64,000 nt of DNA from Vesta saturnalis (Eukaryota; Arthropoda; Insecta; Coleoptera; Lampyridae), in the NCBI GenBank assembly GCA_036346205.1, contig JARFJB010000400.1:2984501-3048500 (forward strand), in the 5' to 3' direction. The translations under genes and the position numbers were made by a program. The stretch's first letter is position 1. Every line of letters begins with the position of its first letter. The notes beneath the pieces were generated by a model that did no database searches, was not told the DNA's origin, and saw only the letters and a list, made by a program, of their open reading frames with translations. Shown piece by piece: positions 51,000 to 63,279 of this stretch.

Positions 51000-51824
51000 T
51001 GTAGACGTTGTTAATAAAATTTACGTTTATATAGGAAAGTTAACATGTATTGCGTGCAGCGTGTGTTGCATATTATAGTTGCACAAAAACATGCATTTAA
51101 TTATTGTAAAAATAAACTCTTCGCATATTGTTTGCACATTTGATTCACACGTCCATGAGCAAAGACTACTTTTTTGGTGATATTTTTAAGATGGATGTAG
51201 CGCACTCCATTCTTGCTTTGTTAAATTTTTTAATAAGTGCTGTATAATTTGCATGGTAAGTTATTGAAAACTATTATACAAAGCTAGAGACGTTTGCTTT
51301 TTCAGGCACTTTTATTTACTTCTACTTCACGTTTTACTTTATTTTATTTATCCGCATAATTACTTAAACAGTTGAATTTTACCGTTAGTTACTTTACGGT
51401 ATATTTACGTTCAACCAATAATGACGCAATAACCTTACTATGAAATGAAATTTTAATATCCATTAAACCGTAAAAAAATTTATACATTTAGGGAATTTTA
51501 ATGTATCCAGATCCACTTTTATTTCAACTACCATGTAAAATTTACGCAACGAAATTTTCCAAGCGCTGATTTAGCAACTCGGAACCTACAGAAGTACAGT
51601 ATAATCAAAATACTTGATTTGATAATTTAGTTTCAGGTTGAAGCAACATCAATTGGTAAAGCGAACACATCTATATATGTATATTTTTTTAAAAAGCAAC
51701 ATCTGGTAATATTTATGAACCCCGCCTATCTTAATCTCCGAGTGAGTAAAAGGCACAAAACCTACTGGGTTATAACCAAACCTTTATCGGCTAAAATTAT
51801 AGCTTAAGGGTGAATGGTTACACA
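51000..51824. mobile_element. ~825-bp insertion in TIR, flanked by ACATGT direct repeats
   Basis: TIR homology stops after TTTAACATGT and resumes at ACATGTCCGATAG. The inserted block starts GTAACAAACTG and ends GGTTAC, a 5-base inverted end. There is no coding, so it is a non-autonomous element. The copy of this TIR in the right arm lacks it. Confidence 0.7.
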
Positions 51825-52434
51825 TGTCCGATAGCTACCTCTTACTGTTTTTGACATATGAATTAATTTGGAATTTTTTCGCCAAAAACAGCATTATCAA
51901 AAAGTGCGAAATTTTTCTCGACAGTACTGACATAAAGCTGTAATTTTCACAGCGGATTCCTAAAACATAAATGTTTTATAAATACTGACGCACATTGATC
52001 TAATATTATACGGGGTGTGAAAAAAAGCGAGTTAAACTCCGACACAAAGAAAACTGCAAAAGTCGATTCTTTAAATCAAACGCCCCGTGTTTCCTATTGT
52101 CGATTAATTACCTGCCAAATGATATAACATGTTCCTATACGTACCTTAACGGTTTTTGAATTATACAATATTTTAGGTGAAAACGGAAAAAATACTTTAA
52201 TATTATAGTGGGTCGTGAATCAAAGCTGTCAAACATTAGTAATTGACCTAAAAACTAGTACATAGAAATTTACCTTGTTAAATTGTGATGTAATAGAGCA
52301 TAGTAGCTGATGAAATATTCCTGTACTTAAAAAAAACAATTATACAATATTAAAGAAACCATTTGATTTATTCAGTACATTTGGAAATGTAATGAGAAAA
52401 AATATGAAATTAGAATGATTAATATTTAAATTGT

Positions 52435-53310
52435 TTAAAACGTCCTCCCCAAAGACAACAATGCGTCTGTTTTTCGAATTTGAAGTTTTTCTTTACTATT
52501 TATTCGCGTACTGTAAACCCGTTTCTTTATCATACCCCAAAGATAAAAATCTAAGGAAGTACGATCTGGCAATCTGTGAGGCCAACTCCATGGACCCAGA
52601 CGCCGAATCCGTCTGTCCTCAAAGAGATGTGCAAGCTCTAAGCTCACTTCATTGCTATAGTGAGCGGGTGCACCATCTACTTGATACCAACAATCTCGGA
52701 GCGATTCCAGAGATAATTCAAATTTTATTTGGTCATTCATCATAAGGCAAAAGACGTTAAAACCAAATTATGTATTTTATGAAGCCCAATAGTGCGAATT
52801 TCTCCTCTTAAATATGCCTTCTCTAGTGAATTTACTTTCATCTGTCCAAATATTTTTTTTTAAGAAGTTTGGATCTTCCCGTACATGCAGTACAGTATTC
52901 CAACATGCTATGGCGGATCATTAGGAGCGATTGCTTGAAGCACAATGAATTTATAATTATGCATTCCATGCTTATACAAAATTCTTTCAATTGACTTGTA
53001 TGGTATTCCCAAGTCCCAGAATCAATGGAAGAATGGGGAAATGTAAAAAAACATGCCAAGACATTTGCCTCATTTTCTTCTTTATCCGGAACTGGCTTAA
53101 TCTGAACTTTTGGTTTCTTTATGGCACCGTAATTAATGAAATTTTTTCTATCCTCCTAAACTTTTTCTCGTTCATTGGAACTGCATCTGGATAAAATTTA
53201 TTCAATTTTCTGCATGTCCTTGATATTATTTTGTTGGACTGTCCATTAATGCAAAATAAATTAAAGATTTGTTCATTTGTATAAGAATTTGACATTAGAA
53301 AGACTATCAA
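52435..53310 (-). pseudogene. Mariner-type transposase, minus strand
   Basis: From the N-terminus: FLMSNSYTNEQIFNLFCING (HTH, 53119-53310), a frameshifted WTDESKFTREGIFKRRNSHY (first Asp, ~52800), then frame 52435-52743 with WYQVDGAPAHYSNEV (second Asp), RRIRRLG and DRTSLDFYLWGMIKKRVY (third Asp). The usual PARSPDL reads PHRLPDR. At least two frameshifts. It has a near-identical copy at 56042-56920. Confidence 0.82.
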
Positions 53311-53939
53311 GCTATTTGGTACATAAACAAATGCAACCTTTTGACCATTTGACAGGTAATTAAGTGTTTAATTCATAGACACTAGAAAACACAGGATGTT
53401 CAATTTAAAAAATCGACTTTTGTAATTTTTTTTGTGTCCGAGTTTAACTCGCTTTTTTCAAACCCTGTATAACATTAGATCAATGTGCGTCAGTATTTAT
53501 AAAACACTTATGTTTTAGGAAGCCGCTGTAAAATTGCAGTACTGTCGAGAAAATATCGCACTTTTTGATAATGCTGTGTTTGTCAAAAAATTCGAAATTA
53601 ATCGATATGTCAAAAACAGTAAGAGATATCTATAGGACATGTTAAACAAATATGCTCAGAATCACACGTAGAATCCGAAAATCAATAATAAATAGGGTGT
53701 TTCATTTGAAATTTCAAAGTTGGGTTCAGTATCAACGATCTGGTAACAGCCACTGGTAAAAATATTTTCAAAAGCTAGATCGAAGCATCAAATAACAGTA
53801 CCCAAAGTTTCAGAAATATATTTCTTTCCTTTCTCTAGATTCTTCTAATAGGCCGTCGACTTTGGCGTACCCTGTATAAAGTAGATAGAGATTACTAGAC
53901 ACTTTTATTTTTTATTTTTAGTAATACATGTGCAAATTT

Positions 53940-55386
53940 CTGCAAGCTTGTTTCGAATACAGGGTGTGGCGTGAAGAGTTTTGATTAAAAGTAATGGCGG
54001 ATACAGTTATGTTAAAAATCTGAAATTACGAAGCTGTAGGTTTTGGATGACGCTTTAATTTAATGATAAGGCCATTTAAGTATTATGTCGATGCAGATTA
54101 TTACATAATAAAAATTTTATATCGTGATACATCGAGGACAATTCTTTTTTTAAATTACAACTAACGTAATTATTTTAACATATTCTTTTTCATTAGAATT
54201 CCACGGATTATACCGTAAACAATGTCAGTACAGTTACTAATTTTCCATTTCATTTCTTTAAACAAAACCCAAAACATAGTATAAAACACTATAAGTAAAT
54301 ATAAATATTACACCATCACCTGGTCTAAAAGATTCTTCAGGCTAAAAACATATCATTTTTGTCATCCTGGCAACTGCTACTACGACTAGGTTTACCAGCA
54401 AAATTCTTACCAATAAACTCTTAAATAAAACAAAGCTTCATAATGTTCATATTTGTCTCACAACGTATTTGTAAAATTCTCTAATGGATAATGATTAAAT
54501 TAACAACACTTAATTATTTCAACATCAGTAAAGGGTAGGCTATGATTTCCATTATTTAAGGTGATATTTTGTTATTTTTTCATAAGTTGTTATCTGAAAA
54601 GTAACCAATAGCCTGTAAGGATTATTAATTGTGGATATCATTAAAAACGTTGACTAGGTATTTTGTATTAATTTAATTAGATAACTTACAAACAAAGATA
54701 ACTAAATGTAATATTAAACAAATAAAGTTTTATAATAAGTGTTCAAAATTAGCACCATTTACTTCTAAACGTTTATGAATCCTTTTCATTAAGTTATGTC
54801 TTGTAATTCTGGAAATATGGTCGAGTGTTAGAGAATTAAAAGCAAGTAAGACTCTCTGCATCATATCTTCCTCTGTCGTAACAGGTTTGGAAAATACCTG
54901 ATTTTTAATGTATCCCCAAATACCAAAATCTAGAGGAGCCAAATCAGGAGAGCGAGCTGGCCAACAAAACGGACCCTGATTGGCAATCCATCTATCATCA
55001 AACATGTCGTAAAGATGCTGAGCAACAGGCCCAAGGTTATGAGGAGGTGCTCCATCTTGCTGATACCAAGCTGAAGCTGCCTCTCCATTTCTTAAAATAT
55101 GTAACGCCGGTCGTATGGCTTCTTCTAAAATGTGGCAATATCTCGTACCATTTAAATTTTCATCATGAAATTTTAATGCTAAGATTTTATCGTCTTTTAT
55201 TGCACAAAAACATTAAAACTCCAACTATCTTGGAAATAACGTTCTCTACTAACATGTGGATTTTCATTAGACCAAAAATGGGAATTATGTCGATTAAATA
55301 ATCCATTTTTGCTAAACTTTGCTTCATCACACCATATAAGTTTTTGATGAAGTTTTCATCCTCTTGGGTCTTCATTAAAAACAGTG
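53940..55386. mobile_element. Mariner-type element C, truncated copy
   Basis: Starts at TACAGGGTGTGGCGTGAAGA (53938) like the fuller copy at 57573, contains the C-terminal two-thirds of its transposase, and is cut at 55386 by a hAT-like end. Confidence 0.7.
54730..55386 (-). pseudogene. Mariner-type transposase (element C), C-terminal part
   Basis: Upstream pieces: IWCDEAKFSKNGLFNRHNSH (first Asp, ~55320) and NPHVSRERYFQDSW. Then YQQDGAPPHNLGP (second Asp, ~55065), followed in frame 54730-55005 by DRWIANQGPFCWPARSPDLA, LDFGIWGYIKNQVF (third Asp) and a C-terminal ANFEHLL. Two or three frame changes. The N-terminus is lost at 55386. Confidence 0.83.
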
Positions 55387-55478
55387 TTGGGTAGGATCTA
55401 GATCAAAGTGATCTAGATCCAGGATCTAGATCCACTAAACGTATCTATGATCTGGATCTAGATACTTTGCTCTGCTAG
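55381..55478. mobile_element. hAT-like terminus fragment with GATCTAGATC repeats
   Basis: CAGTGTTGGGTAGGATCTAG has the CAGTG start typical of hAT ends and is followed by five or more GGATCTAGATC-type words. It interrupts the transposase after CAGTGT, a 6-base word also present in the uninterrupted copy (58999). The fragment ends where duplication unit 2 begins. Confidence 0.55.
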
Positions 55479-56041
55479 GATCTAGTATTGGAATTTTTCG
55501 CCAAAAACAGCATTATCAAAAAGTGCGAAATTTTTCTCGACAGTACTGACATAAAGCTGTAATTTTACAGCGGCTTCCTAAAACATAAATGTTTTATAAA
55601 TACTGACGCACATTGATCTAATATTATACGGGTGTGAAAAAAGCGAGTTAAACTCCGACACAAGAAAACTGCAAAGTCGATTCTTTAAATCAAACGCCCG
55701 TGTTTCCTATTGTCGATTAATTACCTGCCAAATGATATAACATGTTCCTATACGTACCTTAACGGTTTTGAATTATACAATATTTTAGGTGAAAACGGAA
55801 AAATACTTTAATATTATAGTGGGTCGTGAATCAAAGCTGTCAAACATTAGTAATTGACCTAAAAACTAGTACATAGAAATTTACCTTGTTAAATTGTGAT
55901 GTAATAGAGCATAGTAGCTGATGAAATATTCCTGTACTTAAAAAAAACAATTATACAATATTAAAGAAACCATTTGATTTATTCAGTACATTTGGAAATG
56001 TAATGAGAAAAAATATGAAATTAGAATGATTAATATTTAAA

Positions 56042-56920
56042 TTGTTTAAAACGTCCTCCCCAAAGACAACAATGCGTCTGTTTTTCGAATTTGAAGTTTT
56101 TCTTTACTATTTATTCGCGTACTGTAAACCCGTTTCTTTATCATACCCCAAAGATAAAAATCTAAGGAAGTACGATCTGGCAATCTGTGAGGCCAACTCC
56201 ATGGACCCAGACGCCGAATCCGTCTGTCCTCAAAGAGATGTGAAGCTCTAAGCTCACTTCATTGCTATAGTGAGCGGGTGTACCATCTACTTGATACCAA
56301 CAATCTCAGGCGATTCAGAGATAATTCAAATTTTATTTGGTCATTCATCATAAGGCAAAAGACGTTAAAACCAAATTATGTATTTTATGAAGCCCAATAG
56401 TGCGAATTTCTCCTCTTAAATATGCCTTCTCTAGTGAATTTACTTTCATCTGTCCAAATATTTTTTTTTAAGAAGTTTGGATCTTCCCGTACATGCAGTA
56501 CAGTATTCCAACATGCTATGGCGGATCATTAGGAGCGATTGCTTGAAGCACAATGAATTTATAATTATGCATTCCATGCTTATACAAAATTCTTTCAATT
56601 GACTTGTATGGTATTCCCAAGTCCCAGAATCAATGGAAGAATGGGGAAATGTAAAAAAACATGCCAAGACATTTGCCTCATTTTCTTCTTTATCCGGAAC
56701 TGGCTTAATCTGAACTTTTGGTTTCTTTATGGCACCGTAATTAATGAAATTTTTTCTATCCTCCTAAACTTTTCTCGTTCATTGAACTGCATCTGGATAA
56801 AATTTATTCAATTTTCTGCATGTCCTTGATATTATTTTGTTGGACTGTCCATTAATGCAAAATAAATTAAAGATTTGTTCATTTGTATAAGAATTTGACA
56901 TTAGAAAGACTATCAAGCTA
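56042..56920 (-). pseudogene. Mariner-type transposase, duplicate copy
   Basis: The same gene as 52435-53310 with extra one-base differences, so the C-terminal frame around the second Asp is broken here (near 56240 and 56310) while the HTH end (56700-56920) is preserved. Confidence 0.75.
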
Positions 56921-58351
56921 TTTGGTACATAAACAAATGCAACCTTTTGACCATTTGACAGGTAATTAAGTGTTTAATTCATAGACACTAGAAAACACAG
57001 GATGTTCAATTTAAAAAATCGACTTTTGTAATTTTTTTTGTGTCCGAGTTTAACTCGCTTTTTTCAAACCCTGTATAACATTAGATCAATGTGCGTCAGT
57101 ATTTATAAAACACTTATGTTTTAGGAAGCCGCTGTAAAAATTGCAGTACTGTCGAGAAAAATATCGCACTTTTTGATAATGCTGTGTTTGTCAAAAAAAT
57201 TCGAAATTAATCGATATGTCAAAAACAGTAAGAGATATCTATAGGACATGTTAAAGCAAATATGCTCAGAATCACACGTAGAATCCGAAAATCCAATAAT
57301 AAATAGGGTGTTTCATTTGAAATTTCAAAGTTGGGTTCAGTATCACACGATCTGGTAACAGCGCACTGGTAAAAATATTTTCAAAAGCTAGATCGAAGCA
57401 TCAAATAACAGTACCCAAAGTTTCAGAAATATATTTCTTTCCTTTCTCTAGATTCTTCTAATAGGCCGTCGACTTTGGCGTACCCTGTATAAAGTAGATA
57501 GAGATTACTAGACACTTTTATTTTTTATTTTTAGTAATACATGTGCAAATTTCTGCAAGCTTGTTTCGAATACAGGGTGTGGCGTGAAGAGTTTTGATTA
57601 AAAGTAATGGCGGATACAGTTATGTTAAAAATCTGAAATTACGAAGCTGTAGGTTTTGGATGACGCTGAGTTCAAATATTAATATTGTCCTGCAGATGTG
57701 GCACTATCCAAAGGTTATACGTGAAGTAGAGACAATCTTTGTTATTTTAAATGGAACCTAATATTTTATATTTTTTTCAATTTACATGAAATTCAGAAAA
57801 ATTGTGAATGCCTAACCAAATATGAAGTTAATTTTCCAGTTTTCATTTTTTTAAATTTAAAAACCACCACATAAAACATATCATTAAAACAACTATAAGT
57901 AAATATAACATATTACAACACAGCTTCCCGTTAAATTCTTCATAAAACCATTCATTTTTTCATACAGGATGTTTTAACTAGTTTACCAGCCAAAATTCTT
58001 ACCAATTTAAATCTTAAATAAGTTGCTTACTTTAAATAGACACCCTAATTTTCATATCTTTTCACGCAGTATTTGTTAAGCCAATTCTTAATGGATAATT
58101 CCGATCTAACAACTTTTTTTTTAAATAACAACACTTAATTATTTCAACATCAGTAAAGGGTAGGCTATGATTTCCATTATTTAAGGTGATATTTTGTTAT
58201 TTTTTCATAAGTTATTATCTGAAAAGTAACCAATAGCCTGAAGGATTATTAATTGTGGATATCATTAAAACGTTGACTAGGTATTTTGTATTAATTTAAT
58301 TAGATAACTTACAAACAAAATAACTAAATGTAATATTAAACAAATCAAGTT

Positions 58352-59000
58352 TTATAATAAGTGTTCAAAATTAGCACCATCTACTTCTAAACATTTATGA
58401 ATCCTTTTCATTAAGTTATGTCTTGTAATTCTGGAAATATGGTCGGGTGTTAGAGAATTAAAAGCAAGTAAGACTCTCTGCATCATATCTTCCTTTGTCG
58501 TAACAGGTTTGGAAAATACCTGATTTTTAATGTAACCCCAAATACCAAAATCTAGAGGAGCCAAATCAGGAGAGCGAGCTGGCCAACAAACGGACCCTGA
58601 TTGGCAATCCATCTATCATCAAACATGTCGTAAAGATGCTGAGCAACAGACCCAAAGTTATGAGGAGGTGCTACATCTTGCTGATACCAAGCTGAAGCAA
58701 GCCTCCCCATTTCTTAAAGTATGTAACGCCGGTCGTATGGCTTCTTCTAAAATGTGGCAATATCTTGTACCATTTAAATTTTCATCATAAAATTTTAATG
58801 CTAAAATTTTATCGTCTTTTATTGCACAAAAAACATTAAAACTCCAACTATCTTGGAAATAACGTTCTCTACTAACATGTGGATTTTCATTAGACCAAAA
58901 TGGGAATTATGTCGATTAAATAATCCATTTTGCTAAACTTTGCTTCATCACACCATATAACTTTTTATGAAGTTTTCATCCTCTTGGGTCTTCATTAAAA
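58352..59000 (-). pseudogene. Mariner-type transposase (element C), second copy
   Basis: Nearly identical to 54730-55386. Frame 58352-58612 holds CWPARSPDLAPLDFGIWGY and ends in GANFEHLL. The rest is frameshifted (about 58590, 58695, 58905). Upstream, 59000-59555 probably holds the N-terminal region, now unreadable as one frame. Confidence 0.8.
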
Positions 59001-59555
59001 ACAGTGTCACAGAATTCTACGTTCGAGGAAGATCCACAAACTACTTGTGAAGTTGTTGCAGTCAAGATGATATTGAAAATTGGTTTACCAAATCTTGATG
59101 TTTTTAAAAATTTAGCGATTTGAAATTGTTACTCGTCGACAATAAGACTTCTCTTCACAATCTCTAATGCGTAGCGTCATCTTGAAGGCCGTACAAATAA
59201 CACCATTAAACATTAATTCTGCGTTAAATGTCAACTGTCCACTAGTGAGTTTATTTTTATTAATTTTCGTCGTTAAATTGTTCCAAACTGACAAAGGCAG
59301 GTTTTAAGCAATCTATCTATACTAATATCACCAGTTGCAATTTGGTTCCATCATTGGATATCTTATCTGCAAAAAACGGAATCCGTTCAACAATTTATTA
59401 CACTCCGTAAATAATAGATAAGATTTAAAAATCTATCATTAGTTTAAAATCACATTATGCCATTATTTACTATGTATAATACAAACTGGTGAGAAAACTG
59501 ATCAAGAATCCAACATAAACAATTTTAACTTAATCTATCAAAATTTGACAACAAG
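58960..59555. repeat. Direct repeat flanking the hAT remnant, left copy
   Basis: Matches 62005-62500 in the same orientation (landmarks TCACAGAATTCTAC, TCTCTAATG, TGTCCACTAGTG, TGCAAAAAACG, CATAAACAATT). The right copy lacks scattered short pieces. Confidence 0.85.
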
Positions 59556-59929
59556 ATAGTGCCAGTCTAAATTGTCCACAAATACAAGGTCATTGACTTC
59601 AACGAAATTTTATTGGCATATGAAGGTATGTATTAATATAGTTTTGGAGAATTTATTCATTTATTGGATTCTTAAATACATCATAACTTTGTAATTTTTA
59701 TTAAATTCAAATACGAATTTTGAAATTTTGTAAAGAACGTTTAAAAGGTTGAGATTTATTTCTTAAAGTCCCTAATGCATCAAAAACTTTTAAATGTTTA
59801 TGATACCTGTATTCAAAAGATGATTCAGTCGCTTTCAAATTAGTGTTATAAATTTTGACAAACTTAAGTGACTTCATCAATTTTATAAATTACATTCTCC
59901 TTTTTTAGAAGCATCCAGTAACATTTAAA

Positions 59930-61279
59930 ATTCGATGCAGAAAGACAACAAAAAGTAAAACCGAAATTTTATCAATGAAAATTTCAACAAGACTAACATT
60001 TTCAACGATCTACCAGTTCTCACAAAGAACTCGGTTAACAAACTCGTCTTAGATTACATAATTGAAGAGATGAGGCCTATTTGTACAGTTGAAAAACCAT
60101 TTATTAGGTTAGTAGAAGGACTTTCTGGCAAAACCGAAAAACGCTCAAGAGTAAATTAGAAGAGAAATCAGCAGTTATTGGTGCTGTAATAGAAAATTAA
60201 ATAAAACCAAATACGTCTGTAACTGCAGATGTTTGAGCACCAAACAAAAGTTATCTTGATATGACTGACACTTTATCGATAGTAATAGCTTCAACGTAAA
60301 TCTTTTGCATTAGCTGTAGGCATTTAAATTTACACACATTTGACAGAATTGCGGAATTAATAAGTGAAATTCATAACGAATACAAATTAAATCTCGGTAA
60401 AATTTCAGGAACGGTAACAGATAACGCAACTTTAATAACTTTTAACGTATTTACTGTTATATGTAATAAGAGCAGCGATAGCGAATTAACAGAGTTAAAA
60501 TCAAAATGATGTAGATGTTGAATCATTACCTGCTTTTGATACTGACAGTACTTACGTGCTTTTGCCGAACATTTTAAGTGTTGTTGACACTCACCTTGTA
60601 ATTACGATAGATGCAGCTAAAGCATTTGAAACATAAGGTATAAAAATGTACGATACTGTTTTTGGGAAAGCTTATTCTTATGGAATTTAGTGAGTAGGTC
60701 AACTAAGGTCGGATCAGTTAGAAAATGTTTGCGGTGTCAAATTGAAAGTTCCTTGTCCTACTCGTTGGAATTCCATGACGCATGTGTTAAACTAATTAAT
60801 ATAAAAAATTAAGTGATGTTTGTAGTTATTAAAATTAGACGTGTTCCAACTGTCAGATTTTGTGTTTTAAACGAATATATTTCTGTTACAAAATCTATAG
60901 CCGTTGCAATAGATATTTTACAAGATGAAACTTGTCAGTTAGGTACTTTTTGCCAACACTTTTCAAAATTAAAGCTAGCTTAGAAACAATGACAAAACTG
61001 ACATTTTGTTCTAAATTAAGAGAATGTTTATTGAACGGCTTTACAAGACGTTTCTCTAATATAATGGATATTAAAATTCTAGTACGACCATACCTGTTAT
61101 CCACAATTTCTAACCCAAAATTTAAATTATGGTGGTTAAAAATTACTTTAAAAATGAAACAGCATTCTGTCAAACGCAATTATTGTGAACTTAACAATTC
61201 ATTTCAAGAAAATCTTAAAATTCAGAATCAGAAATTCAGTTCACTTACTGAAAAAATCCTGCCATGGACGAATTCTTGA
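59930..61279 (+). pseudogene. hAT transposase remnant
   Basis: Readable blocks: EEMRPICTVEKPFIRLVEGL (60065), SAVIGAVIEN, DRIAELISEIHNEYKLNLGK and ISGTVTDNAT (60350-60430), then frame 60932-61279 with TFKIKASLETMTKL-like and KLRECLLNGFTRRFSNIMD, ILPWTNS. The GTVTDNA block corresponds to the second catalytic region of BED-type hAT transposases. Many stops. The BED finger is not seen. Confidence 0.72.
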
Positions 61280-61854
61280 TTTTTAAAATAAATACTCAAT
61301 CAAACAACATTTGATTCAGAATGACATTTTTTAAAACACAAGCACTAACTATGAGCAATTAAATATGTACCTGTAAAGAAATCTTTTAAAATATAATTCT
61401 ATACTTCCTTCATCTGGTTGAAAGGATATTTTATGGGTGGACTAATTTTAACTCCTCGTAGGAATAGATTAGGTGATGATATATTTGAATGCTATTAATT
61501 TAAAACAAATAAAATAAAATTAGATAATAAAATGTAATTATGTAATGTACTTATAATAATTTAGATAAATGTTTTATCCTTATAATTGTATAACAACTAT
61601 GTTAGTTAAATTAACAATTAACATTGCAACTTCAAGTGTAAATGTACCTAATACTAATTTTGTAATTTGTAGTGTTAAATAATTAATGTCACTTTTCAAA
61701 AAAACCTGTAAAATTATATTTGTATATATTTCTTATAATTTAACCTTACGGACTAATGTTTGTATTACATGAAAATGATCATGGAATGGTACTACTCATC
61801 AGTAGCAATACTAGCAATTAAAGATATTAATAATTAGAAAATCTGAAACAATTT

Positions 61855-61960
61855 TAGGAATGTCGGATCTTTATAAAGATCTAGATCCCATTCAAGGATA
61901 TTTGATCTTTATCTAGATCCATTTTACGTAGGATCTTGGATCTTTATCTAGACATGTTTT
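61855..61960. repeat. GATCTAGATCC-type subterminal repeats of hAT
   Basis: Four or five TCTAGATCC/GGATCTT words in ~100 bases, the same vocabulary as 55381-55478. This supports assigning that fragment to the same hAT family. Confidence 0.6.
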
Positions 61961-62004
61961 TACAAAATGGATTTGGATTACTGTCATTTCTAGATTCTCT
62001 CACA

Positions 62005-62499
62005 ATAATTTTATGGATTTCCCACCTTGGGTATTAAAAACCATTCACAGAATTCTACCTTGAAACATTGTAAGTGTTGCAAATGATATGAAAATGGTTT
62101 CCATTTGTGTTTTTTAATGTGATGAATTGTTCTGTCGACAAAGTAAGATCTCTCACAATCTCTAATGGAGGCATTTGGAGGCCGTAAAATAACCCAAAAC
62201 ATTAATTTCGTTTATGTCACTGTCCACTAGTGGTTTATTTTTATTAATTTTTGTCTTAAATTGACCAAACTGACGACAGTTTTAAGCAATCTTCTTACAA
62301 TACACCAGTTGCATTTGGTCGATTTCGATATCTTTCTGCAAAAAACACCGTTCAACAATGCTATTACACTCGCCGTAAATAATAATAAGATTTAAAAATC
62401 ATCATTAGTAAATCCTACATTTGCCATTATTTACTATGAAATACAAACTGATAAGAAAACTGTCAAAACAACATAAACAATTAACGTTACTATCAAATT

Positions 62500-62500
<1 letters not shown>
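62005..62500. repeat. Direct repeat flanking the hAT remnant, right copy
   Basis: A shortened version of 58960-59555, missing many 1-6 base pieces. Followed by CATGCCTACCCTTTACTAAT, the inverted form of the word at 54530 and 58155 inside element C. Confidence 0.8.
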
Positions 62501-63049
<549 letters not shown>

Positions 63050-63279
63050 TCAAAATTTAAAAAAAATCGAAATATCTCGAAAATACTTCATTTTGGTATA
63101 GGACATTGTGCACAAATTTTATCTAGAATTTCATGTAGAATTCGAAAATAAAATAAAAAATATTAGGTTCCATTTAAAATAACAAAGTTGACGTCTACTC
63201 CCTGTATAACCGGAAGTGTCACATTAAGGACAATATTATGTTTGAACTCAGCGTCATCCAAAACTCTTCGCGCACACTG

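Larger units (their letters stand above)
50757..53870. mobile_element. Mariner-type element with ~430-bp TIRs, interrupted by an 825-bp insertion
   Basis: The left TIR (50757-50998 plus 51825-52060) pairs with the right TIR (53440-53870). Outer ends read CAGAGTACGCCAAAGTC and GACTTTGGCGTACCCTG next to TA. The transposase is on the minus strand inside. A second TA-bounded set of ends (52011, GGGGTGTGAAAAAAAGCG; 53467, CAAACCCTG) lies within, so a 1.46-kb mariner inserted into a foldback element is an alternative reading. The inner part recurs at 55479-57485. Confidence 0.78.
51879..55386. repeat. 3.5-kb tandem duplication, unit 1
   Basis: Matches 55479-59000 in direct orientation from TTGGAATTTTTTCGCC to CATTAAAAACAGTGT. 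51879-54051 and ~54505-55386 are almost identical to the partner apart from many one-base indels. 54052-54504 is clearly more diverged. It starts inside a mariner TIR, so the duplication is younger than that element. Confidence 0.9.
55479..59000. repeat. 3.5-kb tandem duplication, unit 2
   Basis: Direct copy of 51879-55386. Compared with unit 1, many homopolymers are one base shorter between 55479 and 56400, and several are one base longer between 56700 and 57400. Substitutions are rare outside 57667-58130. Confidence 0.9.

Noticed and set aside
52431..52745. Plus-strand 104-codon frame (also 56042-56251)
   Set aside because: Antisense to the transposase block with the DGAPAHY motif.
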